A DNA stretch of 64,000 nucleotides from assembly GCF_026340255.1 (NCBI RefSeq), contig NZ_JAPEPJ010000001.1, positions 124,001 through 188,000 of the forward strand, given 5' to 3'. Positions 53,192 to 61,212 of the stretch are shown piece after piece. The stretch is from Streptomyces sp. NBC_01408 (lineage in GTDB: Bacteria; Actinomycetota; Actinomycetes; Streptomycetales; Streptomycetaceae). Each line of letters begins with the position of its first letter. The first letter of the stretch is position 1. The notes under the pieces were generated by a model. It was given only the letters and a program-made list of their open reading frames with translations, did not search any database and was not told the origin of the DNA. The position numbers and the translations under genes were made by a program.

Positions 53192-54130
53192 ATGAGCGAC
53201 ACTTCCTCCCCCTTCGGCTTCGAGCTCGTGCGGCGTGGTTACGACCGTGGTCAGGTGGACGACCGCATTACCAAGCTGGTCTCCGACCGCGACAGCGCCC
53301 TTGGACGTATCAACTCTCTGGAAAAGCGGATCGAGGAGTTGCACCTCGAGACGCAGAACGCCCAGGCCCAGGTGAGCGACGCGGAGCCGTCGTACGCCGG
53401 TCTCGGCGCCCGGGTCGAGAAGATCCTGCGGCTGGCCGAGGAGGAGGCGAAGGACCTGCGCGAGGAGGCCCGTCGCGCGGCCGAGCAGCACCGGGAGCTC
53501 GCGGAGTCGGCCGCCCAGACCGTGCGCAACGACGCCGAGTCGTTCGCCGCCGACCGCAAGTCGAAGGCGGAGGACGAGGGCGTCCGCATCGTCGAGAAGG
53601 CCAAGGGCGACGCGTCGACACTGCGCGCGGAGGCCCAGAAGGACGCCGCCTCCAAGCGCGAGGAGGCCGACGCGCTGTTCGAGGAGACCCGCGCGAAGGC
53701 CGCCCAGGCCGCCGCGGACTTCGAGACCAACCTGGCCAAGCGCCGTGAGCAGTCCGAGCGCGACCTGGCCTCGCGTCAGGCCAAGGCCGAGAAGCGCCTC
53801 GCGGAGATCGAGCACCGCGCGGAGCAGCTGCGCCTGGAGGCCGAGAAGCTGCGTACGGACGCGGAGCGCCGTGCCCGCCAGACCGTGGAGACCGCGCAGC
53901 GCCAGGCCGAGGACATCGTGGCCGACGCCAACGCCAAGGCCGACCGCATCCGCAGCGAGTCGGAGCGCGAGCTGGCGGCGCTCACCAACCGCCGCGACTC
54001 CATCAACGCGCAGCTCACCAACGTCCGCGAGATGCTGGCGACGCTCACCGGTGCGGCCGTCGCGGCGGCCACCCCGATCGTCGACGACGAGCCGGTCACC
54101 CGTGGTGTCCCGGCGCAGCAGAGCCGCTAG
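53192..54130 (+). CDS. filP: Intermediate-filament-like protein FilP
   Basis: 312 residues. DivIVA-like N-terminus (FELVRRGYDRGQVDDRITKLVSDRDSALGRINSLEKRIEELHLE) and a long coiled coil with EAERRARQTVETAQRQAEDIVADA-type repeats. In S. coelicolor FilP (SCO5396) forms filaments behind the hyphal tip, binds DivIVA and gives mechanical stiffness. Length equals the known protein (about 310). It follows scy after 194 bp with its own promoter region; TAGGAT at 53135-53140 is a -10 candidate. Together with scy this is the polar growth module. Confidence 0.92.
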   Translation: MSDTSSPFGFELVRRGYDRGQVDDRITKLVSDRDSALGRINSLEKRIEELHLETQNAQAQVSDAEPSYAGLGARVEKILRLAEEEAKDLREEARRAAEQHRELAESAAQTVRNDAESFAADRKSKAEDEGVRIVEKAKGDASTLRAEAQKDAASKREEADALFEETRAKAAQAAADFETNLAKRREQSERDLASRQAKAEKRLAEIEHRAEQLRLEAEKLRTDAERRARQTVETAQRQAEDIVADANAKADRIRSESERELAALTNRRDSINAQLTNVREMLATLTGAAVAAATPIVDDEPVTRGVPAQQSR

Positions 54131-54171
54131 TACGCCGATTTCTACTCGCTGGTAGCGAAACCGTCACATCA

Positions 54172-54208
54172 GGGCCGTATGTCACCTGTTCGAGGTGACA
54201 TACGGCCC
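54172..54208 (+). terminator. Terminator of filP
   Basis: Perfect 16-bp arms (54172-54187 and 54193-54208) around a GTTCG loop, then TTCGG. Located 41 bp past the filP stop and 22 bp before the ABC ATPase start, so it isolates the two units. Confidence 0.9.
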
Positions 54209-54230
54209 TTCGGCGCTCTAGCGTGGCCCC

Positions 54231-55226
54231 ATGATCGAGCTTGAGGGCCTTACCAAACGATTCGGCGCGAAGACCGCCGTGGACCACCTCAGCTTCCAGG
54301 TCAAACCGGGGGTGGTGACCGGCTTCCTCGGCCCCAACGGGGCCGGGAAGTCCACGACCATGCGCATGATGCTCGACCTCGACAATCCGACCAGCGGGAC
54401 GGTCCGGATCGACGGGAAGCACTACCGGGACCTGCCGGAGCCACTGAAGTACATCGGCGCACTGCTGGACGCCAAGGCCATGCACGGCGGCCGCAGCGCC
54501 TACAACAACCTTCTCTGCCTTGCCCAGTCGAACCGGATCCCGGAGAGCCGGGTCTCCGAGGTGCTGGACATGGTCGGGTTGACGGCCGTGGCGAAGAAGA
54601 AGTCGAAAGGATTTTCGCTCGGTATGGGGCAGCGGCTGGGAATCGCCGCCGCCCTGCTCGGCGATCCGGAGATCCTGATGTTCGACGAACCCGTCAATGG
54701 TCTGGACCCCGAGGGGATTCTCTGGATCAGGAATCTTATGAAGGGGCTGGCCTCGGAAGGCCGGACGATCTTCGTTTCTTCTCACTTGATGAGCGAAATG
54801 GCCCTGACCGCAGACCATTTGGTCGTGATCGGACAGGGAAAGCTGCTGGCTGACACGTCCATGGCCGATTTCATCCACCAGAACTCGCGCAGTTACACAC
54901 GCGTGCGTTCCCCTCAGCAGGAGCGGCTGAAGGACGTACTGCACGAATCCGGCATCGCTGCCGTCCAGGTGCCCGGCACGGGCACGCTGGAGATCGACGC
55001 GGTGACCGCCGAGCAAATCGGCGAGCTGGCCGCCCAGCACCAGATCGTCCTGCACGAACTCAGCCCGCAACGGGCTTCACTGGAAGAAGCGTTCATGCGC
55101 ATGACGGCGGACTCCGTCGAGTACCACGCCCACGCGCCGGGGGGCCCGCTGCACAATCCGGCCCGGCCCGCCGACGTACCCGCGTGGGGCGCCGGCTTCG
55201 AGGCGACGCGCAAGGGCGGCGAGTGA
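54231..55226 (+). CDS. ABC-2 type transporter ATPase, pair 1
   Basis: 331 residues. Walker A GPNGAGKST, signature SLGMGQRLGIAAALLGDP (the variant of this ABC subfamily), Walker B ILMFDEPVNGLDPEG and H-loop VSSHLMSEMA. The C-terminal 110 residues match drug/multidrug-type (DrrA-like) ATPase tails. Together with the next gene it should form an exporter; substrate unknown. Similar to the second ATPase at 56181, so the two pairs are probably a duplication. Its stop overlaps a GTG of the next frame. Confidence 0.9.
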   Translation: MIELEGLTKRFGAKTAVDHLSFQVKPGVVTGFLGPNGAGKSTTMRMMLDLDNPTSGTVRIDGKHYRDLPEPLKYIGALLDAKAMHGGRSAYNNLLCLAQSNRIPESRVSEVLDMVGLTAVAKKKSKGFSLGMGQRLGIAAALLGDPEILMFDEPVNGLDPEGILWIRNLMKGLASEGRTIFVSSHLMSEMALTADHLVVIGQGKLLADTSMADFIHQNSRSYTRVRSPQQERLKDVLHESGIAAVQVPGTGTLEIDAVTAEQIGELAAQHQIVLHELSPQRASLEEAFMRMTADSVEYHAHAPGGPLHNPARPADVPAWGAGFEATRKGGE

Positions 55227-55228
55227 CC

Positions 55229-56005
55229 ATGGCCTTCTCCGCAGTTCTGAACTCCGAGTGGACCAAGATCCGTACGGTCGCCTCCACCAGCTGGACCCTC
55301 GCCACCGCGTTCCTGATCACCGTCGCCATCGGTGCCGGGCTGTGCGCCGTGGTCAGCGCGACCTTCGAAGACCTGCCCGAGACCCAGCAGGTCACCTTCG
55401 ACGCCACCCAGATGAGCTTCTCCGGGATGCTCCTGGGACAGGTTGCGATGCTCGTCTTCGGGGCGATGGTGGTCGGCAGCGAGTACAGCACCGGCATGAT
55501 CCGCACCTCCCTCGCAGCCGTACCCAGCCGCGCCCGCCTGCTCCTCGGCAAGGTCACCGCGGCGACCGTCCTGGCGCTGGTGGCGGGCCTTGCCACCGGC
55601 TTCGTGTCCTTCTTCCTCGGCCAGGCACTCCTCGGCGACCACGGCATCGGGCTGGGCGGTGAGAACGTGCTGCGCGCGGTGATCGGCGTGGGCCTGTACA
55701 TGGCGCTGCTCGTGCTGTTCGCCATCGGCGTGTCGATGATGCTGCGGAACACGGCCGCCTCGATCGTCATCCTGATCACCTTCATCCTGGTCCTGCCGAT
55801 CGTCCTCAGCGTGGTCGACGCCACCCGCAAGATCGCTTACTACCTGCCCAACCAGGCCGGTTCCGCGATCATGCAGACCGTGCCGGCGTCCATGACCGAC
55901 TCGGACGTGCCCTACGGGCCGTGGGGCGGTCTCGGGCTCATGGCGCTGTGGGCGCTCGCCGCGGTACTCGGGGGCTACCTGGTCCTCAAGAAGCGCGACG
56001 CCTGA
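55229..56005 (+). CDS. ABC-2 type transporter permease, pair 1
   Basis: 258 residues with about six membrane segments ([122 protein letters not shown]). The opening FSAVLNSEWTKIRTVASTSWTL is the standard ABC-2 permease start. ATG at 55229 is 2 bp past the ATPase stop; a GTG at 55223 is an alternative. Confidence 0.88.
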   Translation: MAFSAVLNSEWTKIRTVASTSWTLATAFLITVAIGAGLCAVVSATFEDLPETQQVTFDATQMSFSGMLLGQVAMLVFGAMVVGSEYSTGMIRTSLAAVPSRARLLLGKVTAATVLALVAGLATGFVSFFLGQALLGDHGIGLGGENVLRAVIGVGLYMALLVLFAIGVSMMLRNTAASIVILITFILVLPIVLSVVDATRKIAYYLPNQAGSAIMQTVPASMTDSDVPYGPWGGLGLMALWALAAVLGGYLVLKKRDA

Positions 56006-56180
56006 CGGACGGATCTCCTCCGGTCCGTCGCAGGACGGACGTCTTCCGTACTACGGGTGATCCCCGGGTCGGTCTCAGGGGCAGCTCAGGGATCGGCCCG
56101 GGACGGAACCGCGGGAGACTCGTTATCCTCTTAACCCTTACGCGGGCGAAAGTCGTCCCGGCCTGGTAAGGGGCAGCAAG

Positions 56181-57296
56181 ATGATCGAGGCAGTCGGACT
56201 GACGAAGCGCTTCGGCGTGAAGACCGCCGTCGACCAGTTGTCCTTCCAGGTCAGGCCGGGGCACGTCACCGGATTCCTGGGGCCCAACGGCTCCGGGAAA
56301 TCCACCACCATGCGCATGATCGTCGGCCTCGACCGGCCCACGTCCGGTCATGTCACGATCAACGGCCGCCCCTTCCGGGAGCTGCCGAACGCCCAGCGGC
56401 ACGTCGGGGCCCTGCTCGACGCCAAGGCCGTCCACGGCGGCCGCCGGGCCCGTACCCACCTCCTGTCCATCGCGCAGCTCTCCGGGATCCCGGAGCGGCG
56501 GGTGGACGAGGTGCTGGCCGTGGTCGGCCTCCAGGACGTCGCCCGCCAGCGCGCGAAGGGCTTCTCGCTCGGCATGGGGCAGCGGCTCGGCATCGCCACC
56601 GCCCTGCTCGGGGACCCGCAGGTGCTCCTGTTCGACGAGCCGGTCAACGGGCTCGACCCCGAGGGGATCCTCTGGGTCCGCAACCTCATGCGGCAGCTCG
56701 CCACCGAGGGCCGCACCGTCTTCGTCTCCTCGCACCTCATGAGCGAGATGGCCCTGACCGCCGACCACCTGATCGTGATCGGCCGGGGGCGGCTGCTGGC
56801 CGACATGGGCACCCAGGAGTTCATCACGCACAACTCGGCCGGATTCGCTCGGGTACGCGCGGCCGACACTGATCCGGATGGCCGGGACACGCTGGGTGCG
56901 ACCCTGACCAAGGCGGGCGGCCGGGTCCTCCAGGAGCCCGACGGTGCACTGCGCGTGACCGGGCTGGAGCTGCCGCGCATCTCGGATCTCGCGCACGAGG
57001 CGGGCGTACGGCTGTGGGAGCTGTCACCCCACCGGGCCTCGCTGGAGGAGGCCTACATGCGGATGACCCAGTCCTCCGTCGAGTACACCTCCTCCGATGA
57101 CCCGCGGGCCGAGCTGTGGGAGCCGGAGCCGCTGAGCGTCCCGGCGTGGGAGGAGGAGCCGCAGGCTCCCGAGGTCCCGCAGAGCGGCTTCTACGCGCCC
57201 CCGCCGCCCGGCGCGGGCGGGCAGCCCTTCCTGATGCCCAGCAGCCCCGGCGAGCTCGCCGGAGCCGCCCAGAACAACCCCGAGGACGCCCGATGA
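56181..57296 (+). CDS. ABC-2 type transporter ATPase, pair 2
   Basis: 371 residues, closely related to the ATPase at 54231 (GPNGSGKST; SLGMGQRLGIATALLGDPQVLLFDEPVNGLDPEG; VSSHLMSEMALTADHL). It has an extra Pro/Gly-rich C-terminal tail of about 50 residues (SVPAWEEEPQAPEVPQSGFYAPPPPG) absent from the first. ATG overlap (ATGA) with the permease gene that follows. AGGGG about 9 nt before the ATG is the ribosome binding site. Confidence 0.9.
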   Translation: MIEAVGLTKRFGVKTAVDQLSFQVRPGHVTGFLGPNGSGKSTTMRMIVGLDRPTSGHVTINGRPFRELPNAQRHVGALLDAKAVHGGRRARTHLLSIAQLSGIPERRVDEVLAVVGLQDVARQRAKGFSLGMGQRLGIATALLGDPQVLLFDEPVNGLDPEGILWVRNLMRQLATEGRTVFVSSHLMSEMALTADHLIVIGRGRLLADMGTQEFITHNSAGFARVRAADTDPDGRDTLGATLTKAGGRVLQEPDGALRVTGLELPRISDLAHEAGVRLWELSPHRASLEEAYMRMTQSSVEYTSSDDPRAELWEPEPLSVPAWEEEPQAPEVPQSGFYAPPPPGAGGQPFLMPSSPGELAGAAQNNPEDAR

Positions 57297-58141
57297 CCGG
57301 CCCCACGCCCAGCGGCGCGACGACGACCGGCCCGGCGACGGCCGGCCCCGCACCGCTGCCCACGTCGCGGCCGTACCTGGGGCACGCCCTCGCCTCGGAG
57401 TGGACCAAGATGACCTCCGTGCGCTCCACGGTGTGGACGCTCGGCTCCCTCGTGGTGGTCGTCGTTGGGATCGGGCTGCTCGTCATCACGCAGACCGACG
57501 ACGGCGCCTTCCGGGAGATCGCGTACACCTCGCCGGCCCTGTTCGGCCTGCTGGTCGGGCAGATCGCGGTGATAGTCCTCGGCGTCCTGACGATCACCTC
57601 CGAGCACGCCACCGGTCTGGTGCGGACCACCTTCACCGCCGCCCCGGAGCGGCACCGGGTGCTCACCGCCAAGTACGTCGTGTTCAGCCTCACCGCCCTC
57701 GTGGCCACCACCGGGTCCGTCGGCCTGGTCGGCACGGCCGCCGCGATCGTGCACGGCGGCCCGGGCGCGGGACCGCACGGGGTGTCCGAGTGGTTCGGCG
57801 CGCTGGCCGGCAGCCTCTACGTCACCCTCCTCGGGGTGCTCGCGCTCGCCGTCGGCGCGCTGCTGAGGCATTCGGCCGGGGCGATCGCTGTGATGCTGGG
57901 CCTCGTCACGCTCCCGCCGGTGATAGGCGCGATGCTCATCAGCTGGCGGGAGACCATGCCCATCGGCGAAACGATCATCACGTACAACGCGCCCGTGGCG
58001 ATGATGCAGCTGTTCGGCATGCCGGGCGGCAGCGAGACCGGCGCGGCGCCCTCCGACTTCTCCCACCTGCTGCTGATCCTGCTGGTCACGGGCGGCGCGG
58101 TGGCCGCCTCGTACGCGACGGTCGGCCGCCGGGACGTCTAG
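57293..58141 (+). CDS. ABC-2 type transporter permease, pair 2
   Basis: 282 residues: a 35-residue Pro/Thr/Gly-rich leader, then HALASEWTKMTSVRSTVWTLGSLVVVVVGIGLLVIT and further membrane segments of ABC-2 type (LFGLLVGQIAVIVLGVLTITSEH; VVFSLTALVATTGSVGLVGTAAAIV; LYVTLLGVLALAVGALL; LLLILLVTGGAVAASYATV). Parallel to the first permease. Substrate unknown. Confidence 0.88.
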   Translation: MTGPTPSGATTTGPATAGPAPLPTSRPYLGHALASEWTKMTSVRSTVWTLGSLVVVVVGIGLLVITQTDDGAFREIAYTSPALFGLLVGQIAVIVLGVLTITSEHATGLVRTTFTAAPERHRVLTAKYVVFSLTALVATTGSVGLVGTAAAIVHGGPGAGPHGVSEWFGALAGSLYVTLLGVLALAVGALLRHSAGAIAVMLGLVTLPPVIGAMLISWRETMPIGETIITYNAPVAMMQLFGMPGGSETGAAPSDFSHLLLILLVTGGAVAASYATVGRRDV

Positions 58142-58147
58142 ACGCCC

Positions 58148-58501
58148 CTAGTACTTCGGCGCGTTACGGGACCGCTGCACCCGCGAGGTGCGGCGGTCCT
58201 TCGCGTTCCAGCAGGCCTTGTGCCAGTGGCGCCGGTCGTCCACGCCGCCGTACTCCGGCCAGGCCACCAGGTGCGGGGTGCCGGAGGGGATCTCCTGGTC
58301 GCAGCCGGGGCAGCGGTAGCGCTTGCCCTGCGCGCTGGCGCCGGCGACGTGCCGGACCTTCCAGTCCTCGCCCTGGTACTCCTCGGTGCGCTCCAGCCCG
58401 TACCGGTCCATGCCGCCCGGGCCGCTCCCCGAGCCGGCACCCGAGTCCGAACGGTCGGCTGGATTCCCGCCGCCCCTGGGGCGGTTGTGGCGCGGTGACA
58501 C
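58148..58501 (-). CDS. Small HNH-like/zinc-binding conserved protein
   Basis: 117 residues. A Gly/Ser-rich N-terminal third is followed by EDWKVRHVAGASAQGKRYRCPGCDQEIPSGTPHLVAWPEYGGVDDRRHWHKACWNAKDRR, where CPGC and HWHKAC offer a probable zinc site and resemble the start of an HNH-type fold. Streptomyces homologues are often labelled ATP/GTP-binding without support. The GTG at 58501 is chosen for GAGG 5 nt upstream; the longer open frame is not coding. Ends 6 bp from the convergent permease gene. Confidence 0.75.
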   Translation of the reverse strand: MSPRHNRPRGGGNPADRSDSGAGSGSGPGGMDRYGLERTEEYQGEDWKVRHVAGASAQGKRYRCPGCDQEIPSGTPHLVAWPEYGGVDDRRHWHKACWNAKDRRTSRVQRSRNAPKY

Positions 58502-58751
58502 GTATACCTCACGGAGGGGCGGACGGCAGTGACTTTCTCCCAGACTACGCGCAGCGAGCCCGGGTAGCCGCAGGGTGTCCGACAGAAGCGGCCGCACCGG
58601 GGGGACTGGCCCGACAATCCCAATAACTTTCCTGTCAGGCCGTGCCTTTGGCACGTGTCAGACGTTGTTGCCAGTAAGACGTTAGTCGTAATGGATCAAG
58701 AAGCCGGTCCACCTGGGGGAGGCCGCGCCAGCCGCGAGGAGGCTAAAGGCG

Positions 58752-59783
58752 ATGCGCGTAGGAGCGTTCATTCTGGCGGCCCAGTTCCCGGGTCAGGGAC
58801 AGGGTGAGGCACTGCACAGGGCGGTACGGACCGCCGAGGTGGCCGAGGAGGCCGGGCTCGACTCGGTCTGGCTCGCCGAGCACCACTTCGTCCCGTACGG
58901 GGTCTGCCCGTCGGCGGTGACCCTGGCGGCCCTGATGCTCGGCCGGACCCGCCGGCTGCGGGTCGGCACGGCGGTGAGCGTGCTGCCGAACGTCCATCCG
59001 GTGGCCCTCGGGGAGCAGGCGGCGCTGCTGCACCTGACCTCGGGCGGCCGGTTCTCCCTCGGGGTGGGGCGCGGCGGCCCGTGGGTGGACCTGGAGGTGT
59101 TCGGCGGCGGCGCGGACGCGTACGAGAACGGCTTCCCGGAAGCCCTGGACCTGCTGCGGCGCTGGCTGACCGAAGCGCGGGTGGGTGCCTCCGGCGAGCG
59201 GTACGCCTTCCGCGAGGTGGCCGTCGTACCGCGGCCGTCGGAGGCGCTGGACGGGGACGGGACCGGTCCGGAGGTCATCGTGGCCTGCACGTCGCCGACG
59301 TCGGTACGACTGGCCGCGGAGCGGGGGCTGCCGATGCTGCTGGGCATGCACTGCGGGGACGAGGACAAGGCGGCGATGGTCGCACTGTGGCGGCGTACGG
59401 CGCTGGCGGCGGGCCACCCGCCGGAGCACGTGGCCGGAGCGGGGCACGTGTCGGCCGGGGTGTGCCAGCTGGCGGACCGCTCGGCGGACGCCCGCGAGGT
59501 GCTGCTGAAGGCGCTGCCGGGATGGCTGAAGCAGGGCCTGGACGCGCATGTGACGGTGGACGGCCGGGCGCGCGCGATGCGGGATCCGGTTGCGTACACG
59601 GAGCTCCTGTGCGAACTGCACCCGGTGGGCACCCCGAAGCGGGCGGCGGACCGGCTGGCGGCCACCTCCGAGCGCACCGGCATCACGCGGTTCGCGCTGC
59701 TGTCGGAGGGCTCCGGCGATCTCGCCGCGACGGAGGAGAACGTCCGGCGCCTCGGCGCCGAAGTCCTGCCCCGTCTCGGCTGA
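58752..59783 (+). CDS. LLM-class flavin-dependent oxidoreductase
   Basis: 343 residues of the luciferase-like monooxygenase fold (TIM barrel, FMN or F420 cofactor): MRVGAFILAAQFPGQG, SVWLAEHHFVPYGVCPSAVTLAALMLGRTRRLRVGTAVSVLP, HPVALGEQAALLHLTSGGRFSLGVGRGGP. Substrate unknown. GAGGAGG about 9 nt before ATG (gaggaggctaaaggcgATG) supports the start. Confidence 0.88.
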   Translation: MRVGAFILAAQFPGQGQGEALHRAVRTAEVAEEAGLDSVWLAEHHFVPYGVCPSAVTLAALMLGRTRRLRVGTAVSVLPNVHPVALGEQAALLHLTSGGRFSLGVGRGGPWVDLEVFGGGADAYENGFPEALDLLRRWLTEARVGASGERYAFREVAVVPRPSEALDGDGTGPEVIVACTSPTSVRLAAERGLPMLLGMHCGDEDKAAMVALWRRTALAAGHPPEHVAGAGHVSAGVCQLADRSADAREVLLKALPGWLKQGLDAHVTVDGRARAMRDPVAYTELLCELHPVGTPKRAADRLAATSERTGITRFALLSEGSGDLAATEENVRRLGAEVLPRLG

Positions 59784-59788
59784 GAAGG

Positions 59789-59816
59789 GCTGCCGCCCCC
59801 GTCGCGGAGCGGCAGC
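59789..59816. terminator. Terminator between the LLM gene and the convergent small gene
   Basis: Perfect 8-bp arms GCTGCCGC (59789-59796) and GCGGCAGC (59809-59816), between two converging genes. Confidence 0.7.
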
Positions 59817-59832
59817 GAAAGTACGAGAACTG

Positions 59833-60225
59833 CTAGCAGTCCCGCAGTTCGGGCGACTGGTTGAGCAGCTGGCCGCGGATCGAAGTGAACTTGGCCAGCC
59901 GGTCGTCCACCGAGGGATCCAGCGGGAACACCGCTACCCGGTGACAGTTCTGGAAGGCCAGGCGTACTCCGAAGTGCCGCTGCAGCGCACCGCGTATCGC
60001 GTCACTCGCGAGAGCGCGCAGCAACTGCCCGCGCGCCTGCTCGTCGGGCGGCGGCGTCTGGTTGTCGGCGAACTGTCCGCCGTCCACCTTCAGCTGGGCC
60101 ACCAGCGAGCTGATCATCTCCCATGCGTAGGGCAGGGAGGTCCGGACGCAGTCGACGAAGGCGGCTTCGTCGACCTCGCCTCGCTCGGCCTGTTCGAGTA
60201 GGGCCGGTGAGACGTCGAGCGACAT
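59833..60225 (-). CDS. Conserved Streptomyces protein, SCO5389-like
   Basis: 130 residues, mostly helical (LDVSPALLEQAERGEVDEAAFVDCVRTSLPYAWEMISSLVAQL; DEQARGQLLRALASDAIRGALQRHFGVRLAFQNCHRVAVF). No motif of known function. Gene order matches SCO5389 from memory. ATG at 60225 with AGGAGA upstream. Divergent from nucS across 220 bp. Confidence 0.75.
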   Translation of the reverse strand: MSLDVSPALLEQAERGEVDEAAFVDCVRTSLPYAWEMISSLVAQLKVDGGQFADNQTPPPDEQARGQLLRALASDAIRGALQRHFGVRLAFQNCHRVAVFPLDPSVDDRLAKFTSIRGQLLNQSPELRDC

Positions 60226-60445
60226 GGGTTCTCCTCTCGCGACCCCGGCTATTTGGGTTGCCGGAGTCTTACGGGCAGGGAAGGAGGCCGCGACGCAGCG
60301 TGCACGCTCGGCAACCTCCCGCTCACCACGGTAGGCGCCCCATGGGTGGCGCACCAGGAGAATGCGCATACAACGCGCCATCCGCGAACGGGGCTTTCAG
60401 GGGCGAATCGCGTGGAGGCCCGTCGGTCGAGTAGCGTTGCCGACC

Positions 60446-61117
60446 ATGCGTCTCGTCATTGCCCGCTGCTCCGTCGACTACGCGGGCCGGCTCACCGCCC
60501 ATCTGCCCTCGGCACCCCGTCTGATCCTCGTGAAGGCTGACGGCAGTGTCTCGATCCACGCGGACGACCGGGCGTACAAACCGCTCAACTGGATGTCCCC
60601 TCCGTGCACCCTCAAGGAGGGGACGGGTGACGACGCCGGTGTGTGGACGGTCGTCAACAAGGCGGGCGAGAAGCTCATCATCACGATGGAGGAAGTCCTC
60701 CACGACTCCTCCCACGAGCTGGGCACCGACCCGGGGCTCATCAAGGACGGCGTCGAGGCGCACCTCCAGGAGCTGCTCGCCGACCGCATCGACACGCTGG
60801 GCGAGGGCTACACCCTGATCCGGCGCGAGTACATGACGGCCATCGGCCCGGTGGACATCCTGTGCCGGGACTCCTCCGGTGCGACGGTGGCCGTGGAGAT
60901 CAAGCGGCGCGGCGAGATCGACGGCGTCGAGCAGCTGACACGCTACCTGGAGCTCCTCAACCGCGACCCGCACCTGGCCCCGGTCCGGGGAATCTTCGCG
61001 GCGCAGGAGATCAAGCCGCAGGCCAAGGTGCTGGCCAACGACCGCGGGATGGACTGCGTGGTGCTGGACTACAACGCGCTGCGCGGCATCGAGGACGACA
61101 AGCTCCGCCTGTTCTGA
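60446..61117 (+). CDS. nucS: Mismatch-specific endonuclease NucS (EndoMS)
   Basis: 223 residues. NucS cuts both strands at mismatches and replaces MutS-MutL repair in actinobacteria. The N-terminal DNA-binding/dimer domain ([21 protein letters not shown]) and the RecB-like nuclease core are complete: [23 protein letters not shown] supplies the Asp and Glu-x-Lys catalytic residues; [12 protein letters not shown] and [12 protein letters not shown] follow. The C-terminal LRLF is a beta-clamp-binding type tail. ATG at 60446 is the conserved start. Confidence 0.95.
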   Translation: MRLVIARCSVDYAGRLTAHLPSAPRLILVKADGSVSIHADDRAYKPLNWMSPPCTLKEGTGDDAGVWTVVNKAGEKLIITMEEVLHDSSHELGTDPGLIKDGVEAHLQELLADRIDTLGEGYTLIRREYMTAIGPVDILCRDSSGATVAVEIKRRGEIDGVEQLTRYLELLNRDPHLAPVRGIFAAQEIKPQAKVLANDRGMDCVVLDYNALRGIEDDKLRLF

Positions 61118-61166
61118 CCGACTGACCGTCCCCGCCCGGGCCGTGGCTTGTTCTGACCGGCCCCGC

Positions 61167-61209
61167 CCGGGCCCCGTCCTGACGGACGGGCCGTGCGGAC
61201 GGGGCCCGG
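61167..61209. terminator. Terminator between nucS and the convergent NTPase gene
   Basis: Perfect 13-bp arms (61167-61179 and 61197-61209, CCGGGCCCCGTCC and complement) around a 17-bp loop, between converging genes. Confidence 0.8.
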
Positions 61210-61212
61210 CGG

